NCBI RefSeq assembly: GCF_002836205.1
Contig: NZ_PJBE01000013.1
Coordinates: 2,170,001 to 2,234,000, forward strand
Reading direction: 5' to 3'
Length of the DNA stretch: 64,000 nucleotides
Origin: Shewanella sp. Choline-02u-19
GTDB lineage: Bacteria > Pseudomonadota > Gammaproteobacteria > Enterobacterales > Shewanellaceae
The number at the start of each line of letters is the position of its first letter. Position 1 is the first letter of the stretch. The notes beneath the pieces were generated by a model. That model was not told the DNA's origin. It made no database searches and worked only from the letters and a program-made list of their open reading frames with translations. Shown here in pieces: positions 18,090 to 27,562 of the stretch. A program made the translations under genes and the position numbers.

Positions 18090-18122
18090 ACTGTTAAGCT
18101 AGAGTCGTTCTGGCTTAACAGT
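18090..18122 (+). terminator. Second hairpin, possible terminator before the small membrane protein
   Basis: A 10-bp stem ACTGTTAAGC / GCTTAACAGT with a 13-base loop, followed by TTAATCC. The T-run is weak. It lies 25 bases before the small open frame at 18147. Confidence 0.45.
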
Positions 18123-18146
18123 TTAATCCTATAACTGCTAGCGCCT

Positions 18147-18287
18147 ATGACTTTGTATCTCGACTCGCTCCTGCTTCAATTATTCCCCGTTATAAGTGCT
18201 GTGTTAATCATCTTGTTTTCTGGCTATATTCCCCATAGAGTATTGGCACAGAAAACCGTCATCCAGCAGCATAATAAACAAAAATAA
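18147..18287 (+). CDS. Small single-pass membrane protein upstream of the MscS channel
   Basis: A 46-codon open frame starting MTLYLDSLLLQLFPVISAV, with one hydrophobic segment (about residues 7-28) and a basic tail ending QQHNKQK. Its stop lies 14 bases before the GTG of the channel gene, and AAAGG at its stop can act as ribosome binding site for that gene, so coupling is likely. I do not recognise it. The composition (a clean membrane helix plus a basic tail) and the position are the reasons to call it; it could still be chance. Confidence 0.55.
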   Translation: MTLYLDSLLLQLFPVISAVLIILFSGYIPHRVLAQKTVIQQHNKQK

Positions 18288-18301
18288 AGGTAACAAAATA
18301 A

Positions 18302-19204
18302 GTGGATAACATAGCATTAGCAGTCGATTTCCTTTTCGAACACAAATTATTATTAACCGTGTTAATAATAATGACTATCTCAGTCATAAAGCGTTTTATC
18401 ATTGCACGTATTCGTGGCGATGTTGCTTTTCTTTCTGATGTGCAACGTAAATGGATGTCACGCACTAAAAACAGCACCTTTTTTCTCATTGTCATTATTC
18501 TATTCATGCTGTGGCAAACCGAAGTCAGCAAGTTTGCCCTGTCGGTAACGGCGATTGCAATTGCGTTGGTGGTAGCATCAAAGGAGATTATTCTTTGCTT
18601 TACTGGCTCCATACAGCGTGCGAGTTCACGTTCATTTGTGATTGGGGATTGGATTGAAGTCGGAAAAATATACGGTGAAGTGATTGAACACAATTTAATG
18701 GCCACGGTGATCCAAGAGATCGATCTGCACCATGGTCAATATCATTTCACCGGTAAAACCGCCACGCTGCCTAACAGTATGTTTTTTACCTATGCGGTCA
18801 AAAACCTCAACTTTATGAAGCGCTATGTTTACCATAGTATTACGATTACCGTGGTTGAGTTCGTTAATCTCTACCCGCTGTTTCCTGCGTTAACCCTTCA
18901 AATAGAACAACACTGTGAAGACTTTATTGAAGTGGCCAAGCGCTATAACGGTGTAATAGAAAAGCATGCTGGTGTCGACTTACCCGGCAGCGAACCGCAT
19001 ATTCATATCAATAGTGGCCCAACTGGCGAGCAAAATGTGCATATCATGATTTTTTGCCCCACTGAGCGCGCCATGCACTTAGAGCAGCTGATAAGAGAAG
19101 ACTTTATGATTGCCTATCACCAACACTTTACTCCGCAAAGTGAGCTAAAGGGCGGGCCAAAAGAAGGGTTAAGTATTGATAGCTCGTCGCTAGAAAGTCG
19201 TTAA
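18302..19204 (+). CDS. Mechanosensitive ion channel, MscS family
   Basis: A 300-residue inner-membrane channel. The start is GTG at 18302 with AAAGG 11 bases upstream. Three hydrophobic helices (about 14-35, 57-75, 78-100) are followed by the MscS beta domain (RSFVIGDWIEVGKIYGEVIE, TATLPNSMFFTYAVKN). The pore-lining helix is less glycine-rich than in E. coli MscS. The channel opens on membrane tension after osmotic downshift. The C-terminal part ends in a charged tail. It probably shares a transcript with the small membrane protein at 18147. Confidence 0.85.
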   Translation: MDNIALAVDFLFEHKLLLTVLIIMTISVIKRFIIARIRGDVAFLSDVQRKWMSRTKNSTFFLIVIILFMLWQTEVSKFALSVTAIAIALVVASKEIILCFTGSIQRASSRSFVIGDWIEVGKIYGEVIEHNLMATVIQEIDLHHGQYHFTGKTATLPNSMFFTYAVKNLNFMKRYVYHSITITVVEFVNLYPLFPALTLQIEQHCEDFIEVAKRYNGVIEKHAGVDLPGSEPHIHINSGPTGEQNVHIMIFCPTERAMHLEQLIREDFMIAYHQHFTPQSELKGGPKEGLSIDSSSLESR

Positions 19205-19287
19205 CTATTGCTATTACCTTATCAAAACAGAGCATTTAGCCATTGAATGTAGGCCAATATTAACAACTTCGGCATTAACGCTCGCAC

Positions 19288-19316
19288 CAGTCGCACATAA
19301 CCTTCTTGTGCGACTG
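19288..19316. terminator. Hairpin between converging MscS and DUF1254 genes
   Basis: A perfect 10-bp stem CAGTCGCACA / TGTGCGACTG with a 9-base loop. It lies between two converging stops, so it is probably a transcription end, though the T-runs are poor. Confidence 0.5.
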
Positions 19317-19332
19317 CATACGTTGCTCACAA

Positions 19333-20340
19333 CTATTGAACGGGATAAATTGAATCCATGGGTTTTATGCTACCACTGATGACTTTTTTAGAGGGCGTGT
19401 AATGTCGCATAGCCGCATTCCACACTCCAGACGCATTCTCAATTGGAATATTGTTTATTTTGTCATTACAGCCAAAGTGGACCGTAAAGCTACCATCCTT
19501 GTTGCGTTCAGCGATTTCTGAATTGATGTTTGCAACGTCGTTAAACATAAAGCCAGCTTTGTCGTAAACAGTAATCGACCAGAAGCCACCAACATTATCA
19601 GGATCGTCAAAAGTTGTTGCTTGGCACTCAGCCCCTTCGTAAAACTTAGAAAACTGATAAATATTATCTTTCCAGGTAGCCCCTCCCCAACCTATCGCGG
19701 TCCCCATCAGATATTTATCCGGTTCAACATAAGCGGACGTTCCGAACATTTTTTCTGTATCACGCAACCCTGACTGAGTGAAGCTTTCTAATATTGCATG
19801 ATGAATCTTGTCGTAAGACACTTGATCGTACTTTATCGGCTCGAATGTTCTAGCACTCGTCGCAGAGAGCTTAATTTGATCTTGTATTGAATGAATAGCC
19901 GCAAGATCTTGCTCATCACCGCTTTTGACTCCAATGCGAACCAATACATACATGTAATCCGTATAAGATGGTATCTCATGCTCTCCTGCCGTATAAACCA
20001 TGTCATAGACACGATGATTTTCATCTAAATACATAAGTGAGATATAGCGACCAACCGTCTCAGGTAATGTCACAGTGGCCCCCTTTACGGTATCTATCAG
20101 TGCCATTGAATAGAGTGTATCGCGGTTCATGCGAATAACCGGTTGATTATCCACTGGAGGGACTTGGCGCTTGTGATAAAATTTATTTATGCCACCCGCA
20201 TTTGTTTGAGTAATTGCCATCTGCCGATGAGTTTCAACCACAGGATAATTACTGGTCGTTACAACGAGTTCAGTTGCTATAGCCGGTGAAATCGTTGCGA
20301 TATTGAAGACGATAATGGCCAAAAAATTCCTTCTACTCAT
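19333..20340 (-). CDS. DUF1254/DUF1214 domain secreted protein
   Basis: A 335-residue exported protein. MSRRNFLAIIVFNIATISP with ATA before residue 23 looks like a signal peptide. The N-terminal part carries the DUF1254 pattern (NRDTLYSMALID, PETVGRYISLMYLDENH, YVLVRIGV) and the C-terminal part the DUF1214 pattern (GWGGATWKDNIYQF, GGFWSITVYDKAGF, DGSFTVHFG). The function of the family is unknown. No operon partner is visible. Confidence 0.88.
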   Translation of the reverse strand: MSRRNFLAIIVFNIATISPAIATELVVTTSNYPVVETHRQMAITQTNAGGINKFYHKRQVPPVDNQPVIRMNRDTLYSMALIDTVKGATVTLPETVGRYISLMYLDENHRVYDMVYTAGEHEIPSYTDYMYVLVRIGVKSGDEQDLAAIHSIQDQIKLSATSARTFEPIKYDQVSYDKIHHAILESFTQSGLRDTEKMFGTSAYVEPDKYLMGTAIGWGGATWKDNIYQFSKFYEGAECQATTFDDPDNVGGFWSITVYDKAGFMFNDVANINSEIAERNKDGSFTVHFGCNDKINNIPIENASGVWNAAMRHYTPSKKVISGSIKPMDSIYPVQ

Positions 20341-21307
20341 TCTAGTTATTTCCTTATTTGGTTAATTATTAATTATTAAAAATAACATCCGTCACCCACG
20401 AATAGCCAACATACGTTGCTCAAGCAGAGATATCAATACTCTGCTGATCACCCAACATGAGATAAATCCTTTCAGTCTTTTCTTTAGCTAACACTTGGAT
20501 AATCGCCTTATTAAGGTCAATAACTCAAGCTGCCCCGTAAGATCGGTACCCGAGTATAAGGCGCTAAGCTGGTGCAAAAATGAAGGTAATCGATCAGTAC
20601 TGATACTGTCGACGATAGTCACGCTAGGTACAAAATAATCCGTTGAAGATGAAGCTATTAATCTAAGCAAAGAAATCAAACTATCTAAAAAACACCGCGG
20701 CGCTGATGTATATGGCAACAATGAACTATATCCTGTTCAGATTTAAAGACTGTTTATAGAAAATCTTAAGTGTCTATAAAAATGGAAGATTACCTACCTC
20801 TGTCTAATTATCTATATAAGCTAATCCGCTATACTTTATTAAGCATTTCGTAAAACTTAAATTTCAATCAAAAACAAAGTAATTACACGGCTAAGCAATG
20901 ATAACAATTAATGTCTATTTATCTGTCATTGGCCATAAAAAATGATGGTCAACCATGCTGCTGAAACTCTATTTTAAGGGGGGAGTGATGTTGCAACATC
21001 GTTTAATAAGGAATACCAAGAGGTTACAATCAGTAGAGCAACAATTTAAAATCAATTTATTGATTAACATGAGGATTCTAAAAGCCTTAGGGCATCTAAG
21101 TCCCTATGCATTTATAACCAACAAGCGTGTGACACTTACTGCTGAGATCTAGCGATCTGTATCTGACATACGATAGTGCTATAATTATGTATATGGACTA
21201 TTTTTAAGTTTCTCTGTTTTTTGATACTCCATCATTAGGCTGGATGTTCTTAATGAATATTTCACCGCTGTTACAAATGTTGAATTAAATCATCGGTATA
21301 TAAATTT
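20341..21307. other. Long AT-rich spacer, no convincing gene
   Basis: A 967-base stretch. A minus-strand frame at 20488-20721 ends SGTDLTGQLELLTLIRR and may be the tail of a decayed gene; a plus-strand frame at 20955-21152 has no recognised domain. Neither is strong. The last 150 bases must hold the promoter of the patatin gene. It may be a scar from gene transfer, since the next gene is also AT-rich. Confidence 0.4.
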
Positions 21308-23191
21308 ATGGTTAATCATTTTTCTATTTCTCAGATCGATACTGACGCTTACCCTTTACGACATGAAAATGTCGACAAATTTGCATTAGTTTGTGAAGGT
21401 GGAGGCCAGAGAGGTGTATTCACTTCTGGTGTATTAGATGCATTCTTGAAAGCAAATTATAATCCATTTCATTGTTTAATTGGTACATCAGCAGGCGCAT
21501 TGAACCTAGCCTCATACGCATGTGGTCAATATAGACATGCTTATGATGTTATTAATCAAGTGACTCGTGATCCCAATTTCTTTAATATTAAAAATATATT
21601 CCGTGGTGAAAACAGCTTAAATTTAGATCTATTAATTCATGCTACTGAAACGCATCTGGCTCTTGATTGGGAGACTGGATTAAAAAACTTAGAGAATCGC
21701 GAGTTATATTGTGTTGCAACCAATATCAATAGTATGAAAGCTAAATGTTTAGATTTAAAAAGAGGCTCTTGGAAAAAATCATTAAAAGCCACTTGTGCCA
21801 TTCCTCTATTGACTATCAATCCGATAAAAATTGATAACGATGATTGGTATGATGGTGGCGTTACAGCACCGATTCCGGTTAGAAAAGCATATAAGCTTGG
21901 TTATAAGCATATCGTTGTCATTAGAACCATCCCTATCGATGCAAGTTATAACCATGAGTGGTTGAATTTTTTAAAAAAAGTGGGCCCTAATAAAATTAAA
22001 CATTTAAGCCACTTATTAATGACTCATGAAGATGCATATCGAGCGGACCAGACATTTTTAGAAAACCCACCTGATGATGTTGTTATTTATGAAATCCATC
22101 CAGCGACCCATTTGAAAACATCTTTGGTTAATTCTACTAAAAAGGCAGTGGATAGCGATTATGCATTAGGGTTTGAGATGGGTAAAAAATACCTTAATCT
22201 GATTGCGGATAAAATACATAAAGGTCAATTTGATCTCTCAAATGTGGCCGAGATCCCCCTAAAAACCAAAGATGATGTTCATACCGCAGAGAAGGCATGT
22301 GCAGAGGTCATTAAAAATTTAATACGTGGCAGTTTTAATGGTTTTGACAAGGTCAGAATTAATTGGATTAATTATAACCCACATAATAAGAAAGATACCT
22401 TGGTGATTGTTAATGGCAGAAATGAGTCTTATTGGGGTTATTTAGAACTCATTTATGAACTGTCACATTTTTATAATGTTTATACTTATGATCATCGAGG
22501 TCAAGGCGAATCTGAGCGATGGGCATCTGATCTTGATTTAGGGCATATAAACGAGTTTCAAGATTATATTGTTGATTTACAACTATTTATGGATAAAGTT
22601 GTTTATCCAAATTGTGATGGAGAGTGCTATTTAACAGGACATTCTATGGGCGCGAACATTTGCACTCAATACATTCAACTTTATGAACATAAAGTTAAAA
22701 AGTTATTATTAAGTGCGCCTATGTTTGGTCTTGGTTTATCGATTAAAAGTAAGTTAGATACCTCTAGTCATTCCATCGTTGAGCGTTTTACTAAAAAGCC
22801 AAATTACGCATTAGGTCGTTCTTTTTATGATTTTCCTGAATTTGATAAAAACGTAGTGACTAACAGTAAATTACGCTACTCACGTTATACCGATAGCTAT
22901 AATGAAAAGCCAAATTTAAAGCTAAATGGCCCGAGTACTAAATGGATCCAAGAATCAATTAAAGCATGTGATAAAGCATTAATAAATGCACATAAGGTTG
23001 ATATTCCAGTCCTGATATTACAAGCCGGACATGACTATGTAGTAAGTAATTTAGCGCAAGATAAATTTAATGAAACTTGTCCTAATAGCTATATTGAAGT
23101 GATTAAAGGGGCATTGCATGGTCTATTTATTGAAGAAGATAAACATCGAGACATTGTCGTCAATAAATTAGTCTTCTTTATGAAAAATTAA
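21308..23191 (+). CDS. Patatin-like phospholipase fused to an alpha/beta hydrolase
   Basis: A 627-residue two-domain lipolytic protein. Residues 24-310 form a patatin domain: oxyanion loop GGGQRG (31-36), nucleophile GTSAG (S61) and catalytic DGG (D182), the Ser-Asp dyad pattern intact, like E. coli YjjU. Residues 350-627 form an alpha/beta hydrolase like lysophospholipase L2 (PldB): YDHRGQGES, GHSMG (S446), an aspartate in LQAGHDYVV and histidine H604 in GALHGLF. One chain could thus remove both acyl chains of a phospholipid. There is no signal peptide. It is more AT-rich than its neighbours and has no operon partner. Confidence 0.88.
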   Translation: MVNHFSISQIDTDAYPLRHENVDKFALVCEGGGQRGVFTSGVLDAFLKANYNPFHCLIGTSAGALNLASYACGQYRHAYDVINQVTRDPNFFNIKNIFRGENSLNLDLLIHATETHLALDWETGLKNLENRELYCVATNINSMKAKCLDLKRGSWKKSLKATCAIPLLTINPIKIDNDDWYDGGVTAPIPVRKAYKLGYKHIVVIRTIPIDASYNHEWLNFLKKVGPNKIKHLSHLLMTHEDAYRADQTFLENPPDDVVIYEIHPATHLKTSLVNSTKKAVDSDYALGFEMGKKYLNLIADKIHKGQFDLSNVAEIPLKTKDDVHTAEKACAEVIKNLIRGSFNGFDKVRINWINYNPHNKKDTLVIVNGRNESYWGYLELIYELSHFYNVYTYDHRGQGESERWASDLDLGHINEFQDYIVDLQLFMDKVVYPNCDGECYLTGHSMGANICTQYIQLYEHKVKKLLLSAPMFGLGLSIKSKLDTSSHSIVERFTKKPNYALGRSFYDFPEFDKNVVTNSKLRYSRYTDSYNEKPNLKLNGPSTKWIQESIKACDKALINAHKVDIPVLILQAGHDYVVSNLAQDKFNETCPNSYIEVIKGALHGLFIEEDKHRDIVVNKLVFFMKN

Positions 23192-23454
23192 ATTATTAGC
23201 ATAAAAACATCCGTATTTTGGGGCTGTATAGTCAACGCTGTTTATATTGTGATATACAAACTCCAGAATAGGGTTCAAATCCGCTTTAGTATCCAGCCTA
23301 TTTAGTGATGATGGTAGAGTCATAATCACCAATTACCCCAAGGAATACATTTATCCTATAATAATCGGTCTCATACGACATAGTTAATGGATAATAGGCA
23401 CAATGTCGAAGAGGTACTTTCAATACAGTGCCTTTTATCTGCAGTCGCTAAAGT

Positions 23455-23679
23455 TTATTTAGGTGACCACTTAATTTGAAACTCAATCTCTTCTTCATCA
23501 TCACTGCGTTCGTGCTCAACGCTATATTCCGCGCGAACGGGGACATAGACCCTCTCGCCAGCAATCTGTATTTCAAACTTTTCGCCCGACTCTAATGAAT
23601 CAGCTAAACGCCTAAGTTTGGCGGCGAAGTCGGCATTGCTATAGCCTTTCTCAATGTCCCGTTGTGCTTTTTTGTTCAT
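23455..23679 (-). CDS. amphi-Trp domain protein
   Basis: A 74-residue soluble protein matching the small amphi-Trp family (SNADFAAKLRRLADSLESG, then an alternating strand FEIQIAGERVYVPV and the tail EEEIEFQIKW). Function unknown. It has its own ATG at 23679 and no close operon partner; the next minus-strand gene upstream is 50 bases away, so cotranscription is possible. Confidence 0.75.
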   Translation of the reverse strand: MNKKAQRDIEKGYSNADFAAKLRRLADSLESGEKFEIQIAGERVYVPVRAEYSVEHERSDDEEEIEFQIKWSPK

Positions 23680-23729
23680 GTCGATATTCCCTGTGTTTTT
23701 ACTGCTATGTTTTAATACTTACCGCCACA

Positions 23730-24173
23730 CTAGTCGAGCTTTAACCACAGCTCTTGCTCTTTCAGCTCGCCATTTTCTGTCCGCTTAGTTTGCCACTCTT
23801 CACCTGTAATCTGGTAAGTAAAAGCAAACGGCATATCTGCAGCTACTCCAAATGAGTTCAGTTGTGGGTATTCGACATATTCCGTTGCTGTATATGTATA
23901 GCGTCCCGTGCCTGCAGCCCAAAACTCACTCTCTGGTTTAGCCTCTGTGCCGATATTTTTCATGGTAGTAAAACTAAAATGATTTTCAGAGATAACTTTA
24001 ATCGCACTCAGCTTTAGGTCGCCGTATTGCACCCATTTGCCATTACCATCGAGGTACTGACCAGAAGTTAACTTCCAACTACCAATAAAGGGGTTTTCAG
24101 CGGCGCTCAAGGGAGATGCAACCAATATCAATAGCGTAATAACAAACATCGACTTAGGTTTGATTCGTTTCAT
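23730..24173 (-). CDS. Secreted lipocalin-like protein
   Basis: A 147-residue protein with a signal peptide (about 1-25, ending SPLSAAE) and a small beta-rich domain opening NPFIGSWKLTSGQYL, the GxW pattern of lipocalin-like folds. SEFWAAGTGRYTYTATEYVE and KEQELWLKLD continue the strand pattern. It probably sits in the periplasm. The ligand is unknown. It lies between the GFA gene (52 bases upstream) and the amphi-Trp gene. Confidence 0.7.
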   Translation of the reverse strand: MKRIKPKSMFVITLLILVASPLSAAENPFIGSWKLTSGQYLDGNGKWVQYGDLKLSAIKVISENHFSFTTMKNIGTEAKPESEFWAAGTGRYTYTATEYVEYPQLNSFGVAADMPFAFTYQITGEEWQTKRTENGELKEQELWLKLD

Positions 24174-24225
24174 TTCTGTTCCTTGAAATTAACAATCTAC
24201 TTAATTTGAAAACAGGATTAAAAGG

Positions 24226-24630
24226 TTAATCATAAACCTCGTCGATACCTTCAAGCTTAACCCAATCATGACAACGAGTTTGATATACCGTCATTGTAGG
24301 CGAGGCTAACTGCGCTTTTGACACTGCATCATCGGCAAAGTTACCTAGTGGAATAGCAACCACCTCTGGCATTACGTCCATGGTAAACCACAGATTCCCA
24401 CCGCAATGAGGACAAAATTGAAAAGTGATCACCGCGCCTTCATCGCCGGTACGTTGATAGTGATGGCTGGCGCCACTAAACGTGACTTGACTCAATTGAT
24501 AGCGAGCCTGAACACCAAAAGCGCTTCCAGTCCGTTTTTGACAGGCATTACAATGACACACAGACACCCGAATGGGCTCACCTATGACCGTTAAAGATAA
24601 CTGACGACAGTTACAACTCGCTTTGTGCAT
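24226..24630 (-). CDS. GFA family zinc-binding protein (second copy)
   Basis: A 134-residue protein with the zinc cysteines of the GFA/CENP-V family: CNC (C6, C8), CHCNAC (C25, C27, C30) and CPHC (C72, C75). It is a distant paralogue of the protein at 13591-13998. Enzyme activity is not established for this branch. It heads a minus-strand run with the lipocalin-like and amphi-Trp genes. Confidence 0.88.
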   Translation of the reverse strand: MHKASCNCRQLSLTVIGEPIRVSVCHCNACQKRTGSAFGVQARYQLSQVTFSGASHHYQRTGDEGAVITFQFCPHCGGNLWFTMDVMPEVVAIPLGNFADDAVSKAQLASPTMTVYQTRCHDWVKLEGIDEVYD

Positions 24631-24740
24631 AACACCATTCCTTGGGTTGCATTACAAATGTGGATTTATTAGTGGCTCATATAAAGTGACCTTATTTGGT
24701 CTGTGACCCTGTACGAGGAGTTGCTAGGTTCAAGCCTACA

Positions 24741-25853
24741 CTAACTTAGCGATTTTTTAAGTCGTTGCATACCTTCATCAATACTAACTATTGCGCTATA
24801 ACCTAGATCGCGTTTCGCGGCGCTGATATTATAATAGTGACTGGTGGAAAGCTGCCTTGCAACAAAACGGGTCATTATAGGTTCTTCCGTTTTACCTAAT
24901 AGATGGTAAACCGTTTCCAATACTGCGCCAACGCCATAAGCAAGTGAAGTGGGTACCCGCTTACTGACGCTTGGCAGTGATTGGCATGCCAAAATTTTAT
25001 TCAGCATCTCAGCCATGGTAATCGGCTCATCATTACTCAAATAATAGGCTTTGCCAGCGCACTGCGCTTTTAGTCCTGCTGCATTTGCTCTGCATAACCG
25101 CTCTGCCGCTAAGATATGTGCAAAGGCCGCGTTACCGACGTAGATAGTATCGACTAACTTATCTTGCTGACCCACCAGCTTTAAACGCCCTGCTTTAGCA
25201 CGTTCAAGTACCCGTGGTACCAAATGTGGGTCACCTGGCCCCCAAATAAGGTGTGGCCTTAATGACACCGTCTGCAGCATTTGTCCTGCATCGGTTTTAT
25301 CACCACTGGCGCTGATCATCATCTTTTCGGCAACCGCTTTAGATTCACCATAATGATTAAGATATTGCTCTGCATACGGCGCTGATTCATCACAGCCATT
25401 TTCATCATGGCCTGTAAACGTAACGCTTGGGGTGCTGGTGTATATAAGTTTGCTGATATTGGATTTTTTGCAAGCCTTGATGATAAATCGAGTTCCATCA
25501 ACATTGGGTGAAAAATAGCTCTGCTTGCTACCCCAAACACCCGCTTTAGAGGCCACATGAAATACAATATCGCAGCCTTGCATCGCCGTTAATACCCCTG
25601 CTTCGTCAGCAAGATCGCCCTTTACCATCTTCACGCCCATCGCTGACAGCAAGGGGTGTTCACCACGGGCGAACCCTGTCACCTTAATGCCAATCGCAAG
25701 CAAGCGTTCACAAATGGCTTTACCTAAAAAACCACCCGCGCCGGTGACAAATGCGTGCGATGCGTAATTTTTTAGATTAATCAGTGCCGTTTGTTCTTCT
25801 AGGGCAAAGACACTCAAAGGGGGGACTAACGGGTTATTGTCAGACACAATCAA
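24741..25853 (-). CDS. oleD: OleD, NAD(P)H-dependent 2-alkyl-3-ketoalkanoic acid reductase
   Basis: A 370-residue extended short-chain dehydrogenase that reduces the beta-keto acid made by OleA to the beta-hydroxy acid. The Rossmann motif GAGGFLG is at 38-44 and the catalytic YxxxK at Y168-K172 (HYGESK). It is the last gene of the ole operon and begins right at the end of oleC. The first codon of the listed frame is TTG; a GTG two codons in (25847) has better spacing to AAGGA and may be the true start. Confidence 0.93.
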   Translation of the reverse strand: MIVSDNNPLVPPLSVFALEEQTALINLKNYASHAFVTGAGGFLGKAICERLLAIGIKVTGFARGEHPLLSAMGVKMVKGDLADEAGVLTAMQGCDIVFHVASKAGVWGSKQSYFSPNVDGTRFIIKACKKSNISKLIYTSTPSVTFTGHDENGCDESAPYAEQYLNHYGESKAVAEKMMISASGDKTDAGQMLQTVSLRPHLIWGPGDPHLVPRVLERAKAGRLKLVGQQDKLVDTIYVGNAAFAHILAAERLCRANAAGLKAQCAGKAYYLSNDEPITMAEMLNKILACQSLPSVSKRVPTSLAYGVGAVLETVYHLLGKTEEPIMTRFVARQLSTSHYYNISAAKRDLGYSAIVSIDEGMQRLKKSLS

Positions 25854-27557
25854 CTATTCCTTGATCTGTTTCTGGGCCCAAACGGCCAATTTCTCTCTAA
25901 ATATTTTGGCGTTGTGGCGAATATCGACGGGGAAATCAGGGTGAATGAGAAAACGCTCAATCCCCTGTGTGTGGCTGTGTTGCTCTGCCAACGTTCGTAA
26001 TTGAGCGTACAATAAGCTCGACTTTGAACAGGCCGCTGCTTGATTAAGCTCAATACAGACTAACGGGGTTAATTTACCCGCAATCATCACACCCACAAGC
26101 GCACTGCGCTTAATATCAGGAAGGGTATTAAAAATCCGCTCACTTGGAATGGAGTAGTAACGTTGAATCCCGTTATCCGCGGTTATTGCATCTACGCGAT
26201 GCGCTTTACGCCCACACATCCACAATAAGCCTTTATCATCAAGATAACCCAAGTCGCCCATTCGGTGTCGAATGAATCCGCCGTCGTTGATTTTAGCCGC
26301 TATGGTCGCGCTTTCTCTTTGGTAATAAGCGCGGCTCACCATCGGGCCTTTAACCACAATTTCGCCAATCTGATACGGGGGGAGCGATAGTCTGTCGTGC
26401 CAGTTTTCAATTGGGCTTTCATCAATATCGATAATCGAGATATCAACGCCTGAAATGGCACTTCCAACACAGATCCCACCCCCATTGTCGGTAATAGTGG
26501 TGGTATTAAATAGCGATTGGCTGCCAATTTTACTTAAAGGTAGAGACTCTGTCGCGCCATAAGAATTAAGCACTTCAACATCACTATTGAGCATAGCGCT
26601 AAAGCGTTTAATCGATGAGATGGTTGCGGGGGCGCCAGCCGATATCACTCGCTTGATACTGGTGAGTTGGTGATTGGTGCGACTTCCCGCTTGACCTAAA
26701 CGCTCTATCAATGCCGGGTTAACAAACATATTGCTGCATTGATACTTTTCAATAGCAGCAAAGATAAATTCGGGATTGGCTGTAATAGGTTTACTTGCAT
26801 CCATGTCTGGCACAATCGATGCCATGCCCAACGCGGGCCCAAATAAGGAGAATAGCGGGAAAGTGGCCAAATCGCGCTCACCCGATTTGATGGCGTAATC
26901 ATGTTTAAGCGCACTAATTTGTGCTTCAAACATTTTATGGGAATAGACCACCCCTTTTGGCGTGCCCGTACTGCCACTGGTAAACAGAATCGCCGCCATA
27001 GCGTCATCCGCTAGCCATTGCAGTTTAAAGGTGGTGTTATCACACTCTTTGACTATTTGTTCTAGGTTAACGGCACCCGTTAAGCCATTAACGAGCCTAC
27101 CACCACCCACTGAGATCAGGTGGTTGACACTGTGCTTGCCCCAGCCAAACAAACGTCTAGCGACATGCGCTTTAGGGATCCCTATAAACACATCTGGTTT
27201 GGCCTCAATAAAACACTGTTTGAGGTTTTTAATTCCCATTCCAGGATCGACCAAAATAGGGATAATACCCGCTTTAAACAGCGCAAAGGTCAAACAGAAG
27301 AAATCGATACTGGGAGTGACCATCAGCACCGCTTTCATGCCTGGAGTCAGCCCAAACTGGATCAATGCGGCAGCGATGTGATCGCTTTTAGCATTAAGCG
27401 TTTGAAAGTCCATCTCTTCATAGCTTAAGCGGTCAAGTGCTTGACCGCGGGAGTGTTGTACAGCAACAGCAAGAGAGTCAGGTATGTGGTTGGCAGCGTC
27501 GACAAGATGACGACAAAGATTGGCACCAACGTGCTGACGCTCAAGCGGGCTAATCAT
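25854..27557 (-). CDS. oleC: OleC, beta-lactone synthetase (AMP-binding family)
   Basis: A 567-residue member of the acyl-CoA synthetase superfamily that uses ATP to turn the beta-hydroxy acid from OleD into a beta-lactone. The AMP-binding P-loop TSGSTGTPKG lies at 193-202; NSYGATES and MGDLGYLDDKG are further signatures. The length and the place between oleB and oleD fit OleC rather than a fatty-acid degradation enzyme. It starts 5 bases after the oleB stop. Confidence 0.95.
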   Translation of the reverse strand: MISPLERQHVGANLCRHLVDAANHIPDSLAVAVQHSRGQALDRLSYEEMDFQTLNAKSDHIAAALIQFGLTPGMKAVLMVTPSIDFFCLTFALFKAGIIPILVDPGMGIKNLKQCFIEAKPDVFIGIPKAHVARRLFGWGKHSVNHLISVGGGRLVNGLTGAVNLEQIVKECDNTTFKLQWLADDAMAAILFTSGSTGTPKGVVYSHKMFEAQISALKHDYAIKSGERDLATFPLFSLFGPALGMASIVPDMDASKPITANPEFIFAAIEKYQCSNMFVNPALIERLGQAGSRTNHQLTSIKRVISAGAPATISSIKRFSAMLNSDVEVLNSYGATESLPLSKIGSQSLFNTTTITDNGGGICVGSAISGVDISIIDIDESPIENWHDRLSLPPYQIGEIVVKGPMVSRAYYQRESATIAAKINDGGFIRHRMGDLGYLDDKGLLWMCGRKAHRVDAITADNGIQRYYSIPSERIFNTLPDIKRSALVGVMIAGKLTPLVCIELNQAAACSKSSLLYAQLRTLAEQHSHTQGIERFLIHPDFPVDIRHNAKIFREKLAVWAQKQIKE

Positions 27558-27562
27558 TCTAT

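Noticed and set aside
20488..20721. 77-codon minus-strand frame with a protein-like tail
   Set aside because: No identifiable family and no good start; mentioned only as a possible remnant within the spacer.
20955..21152. 65-codon plus-strand frame before the patatin gene
   Set aside because: It has AAGGGGGGAG inside it before an inner ATG, but the product has no domain and ends well before the next gene; not convincing as a gene.
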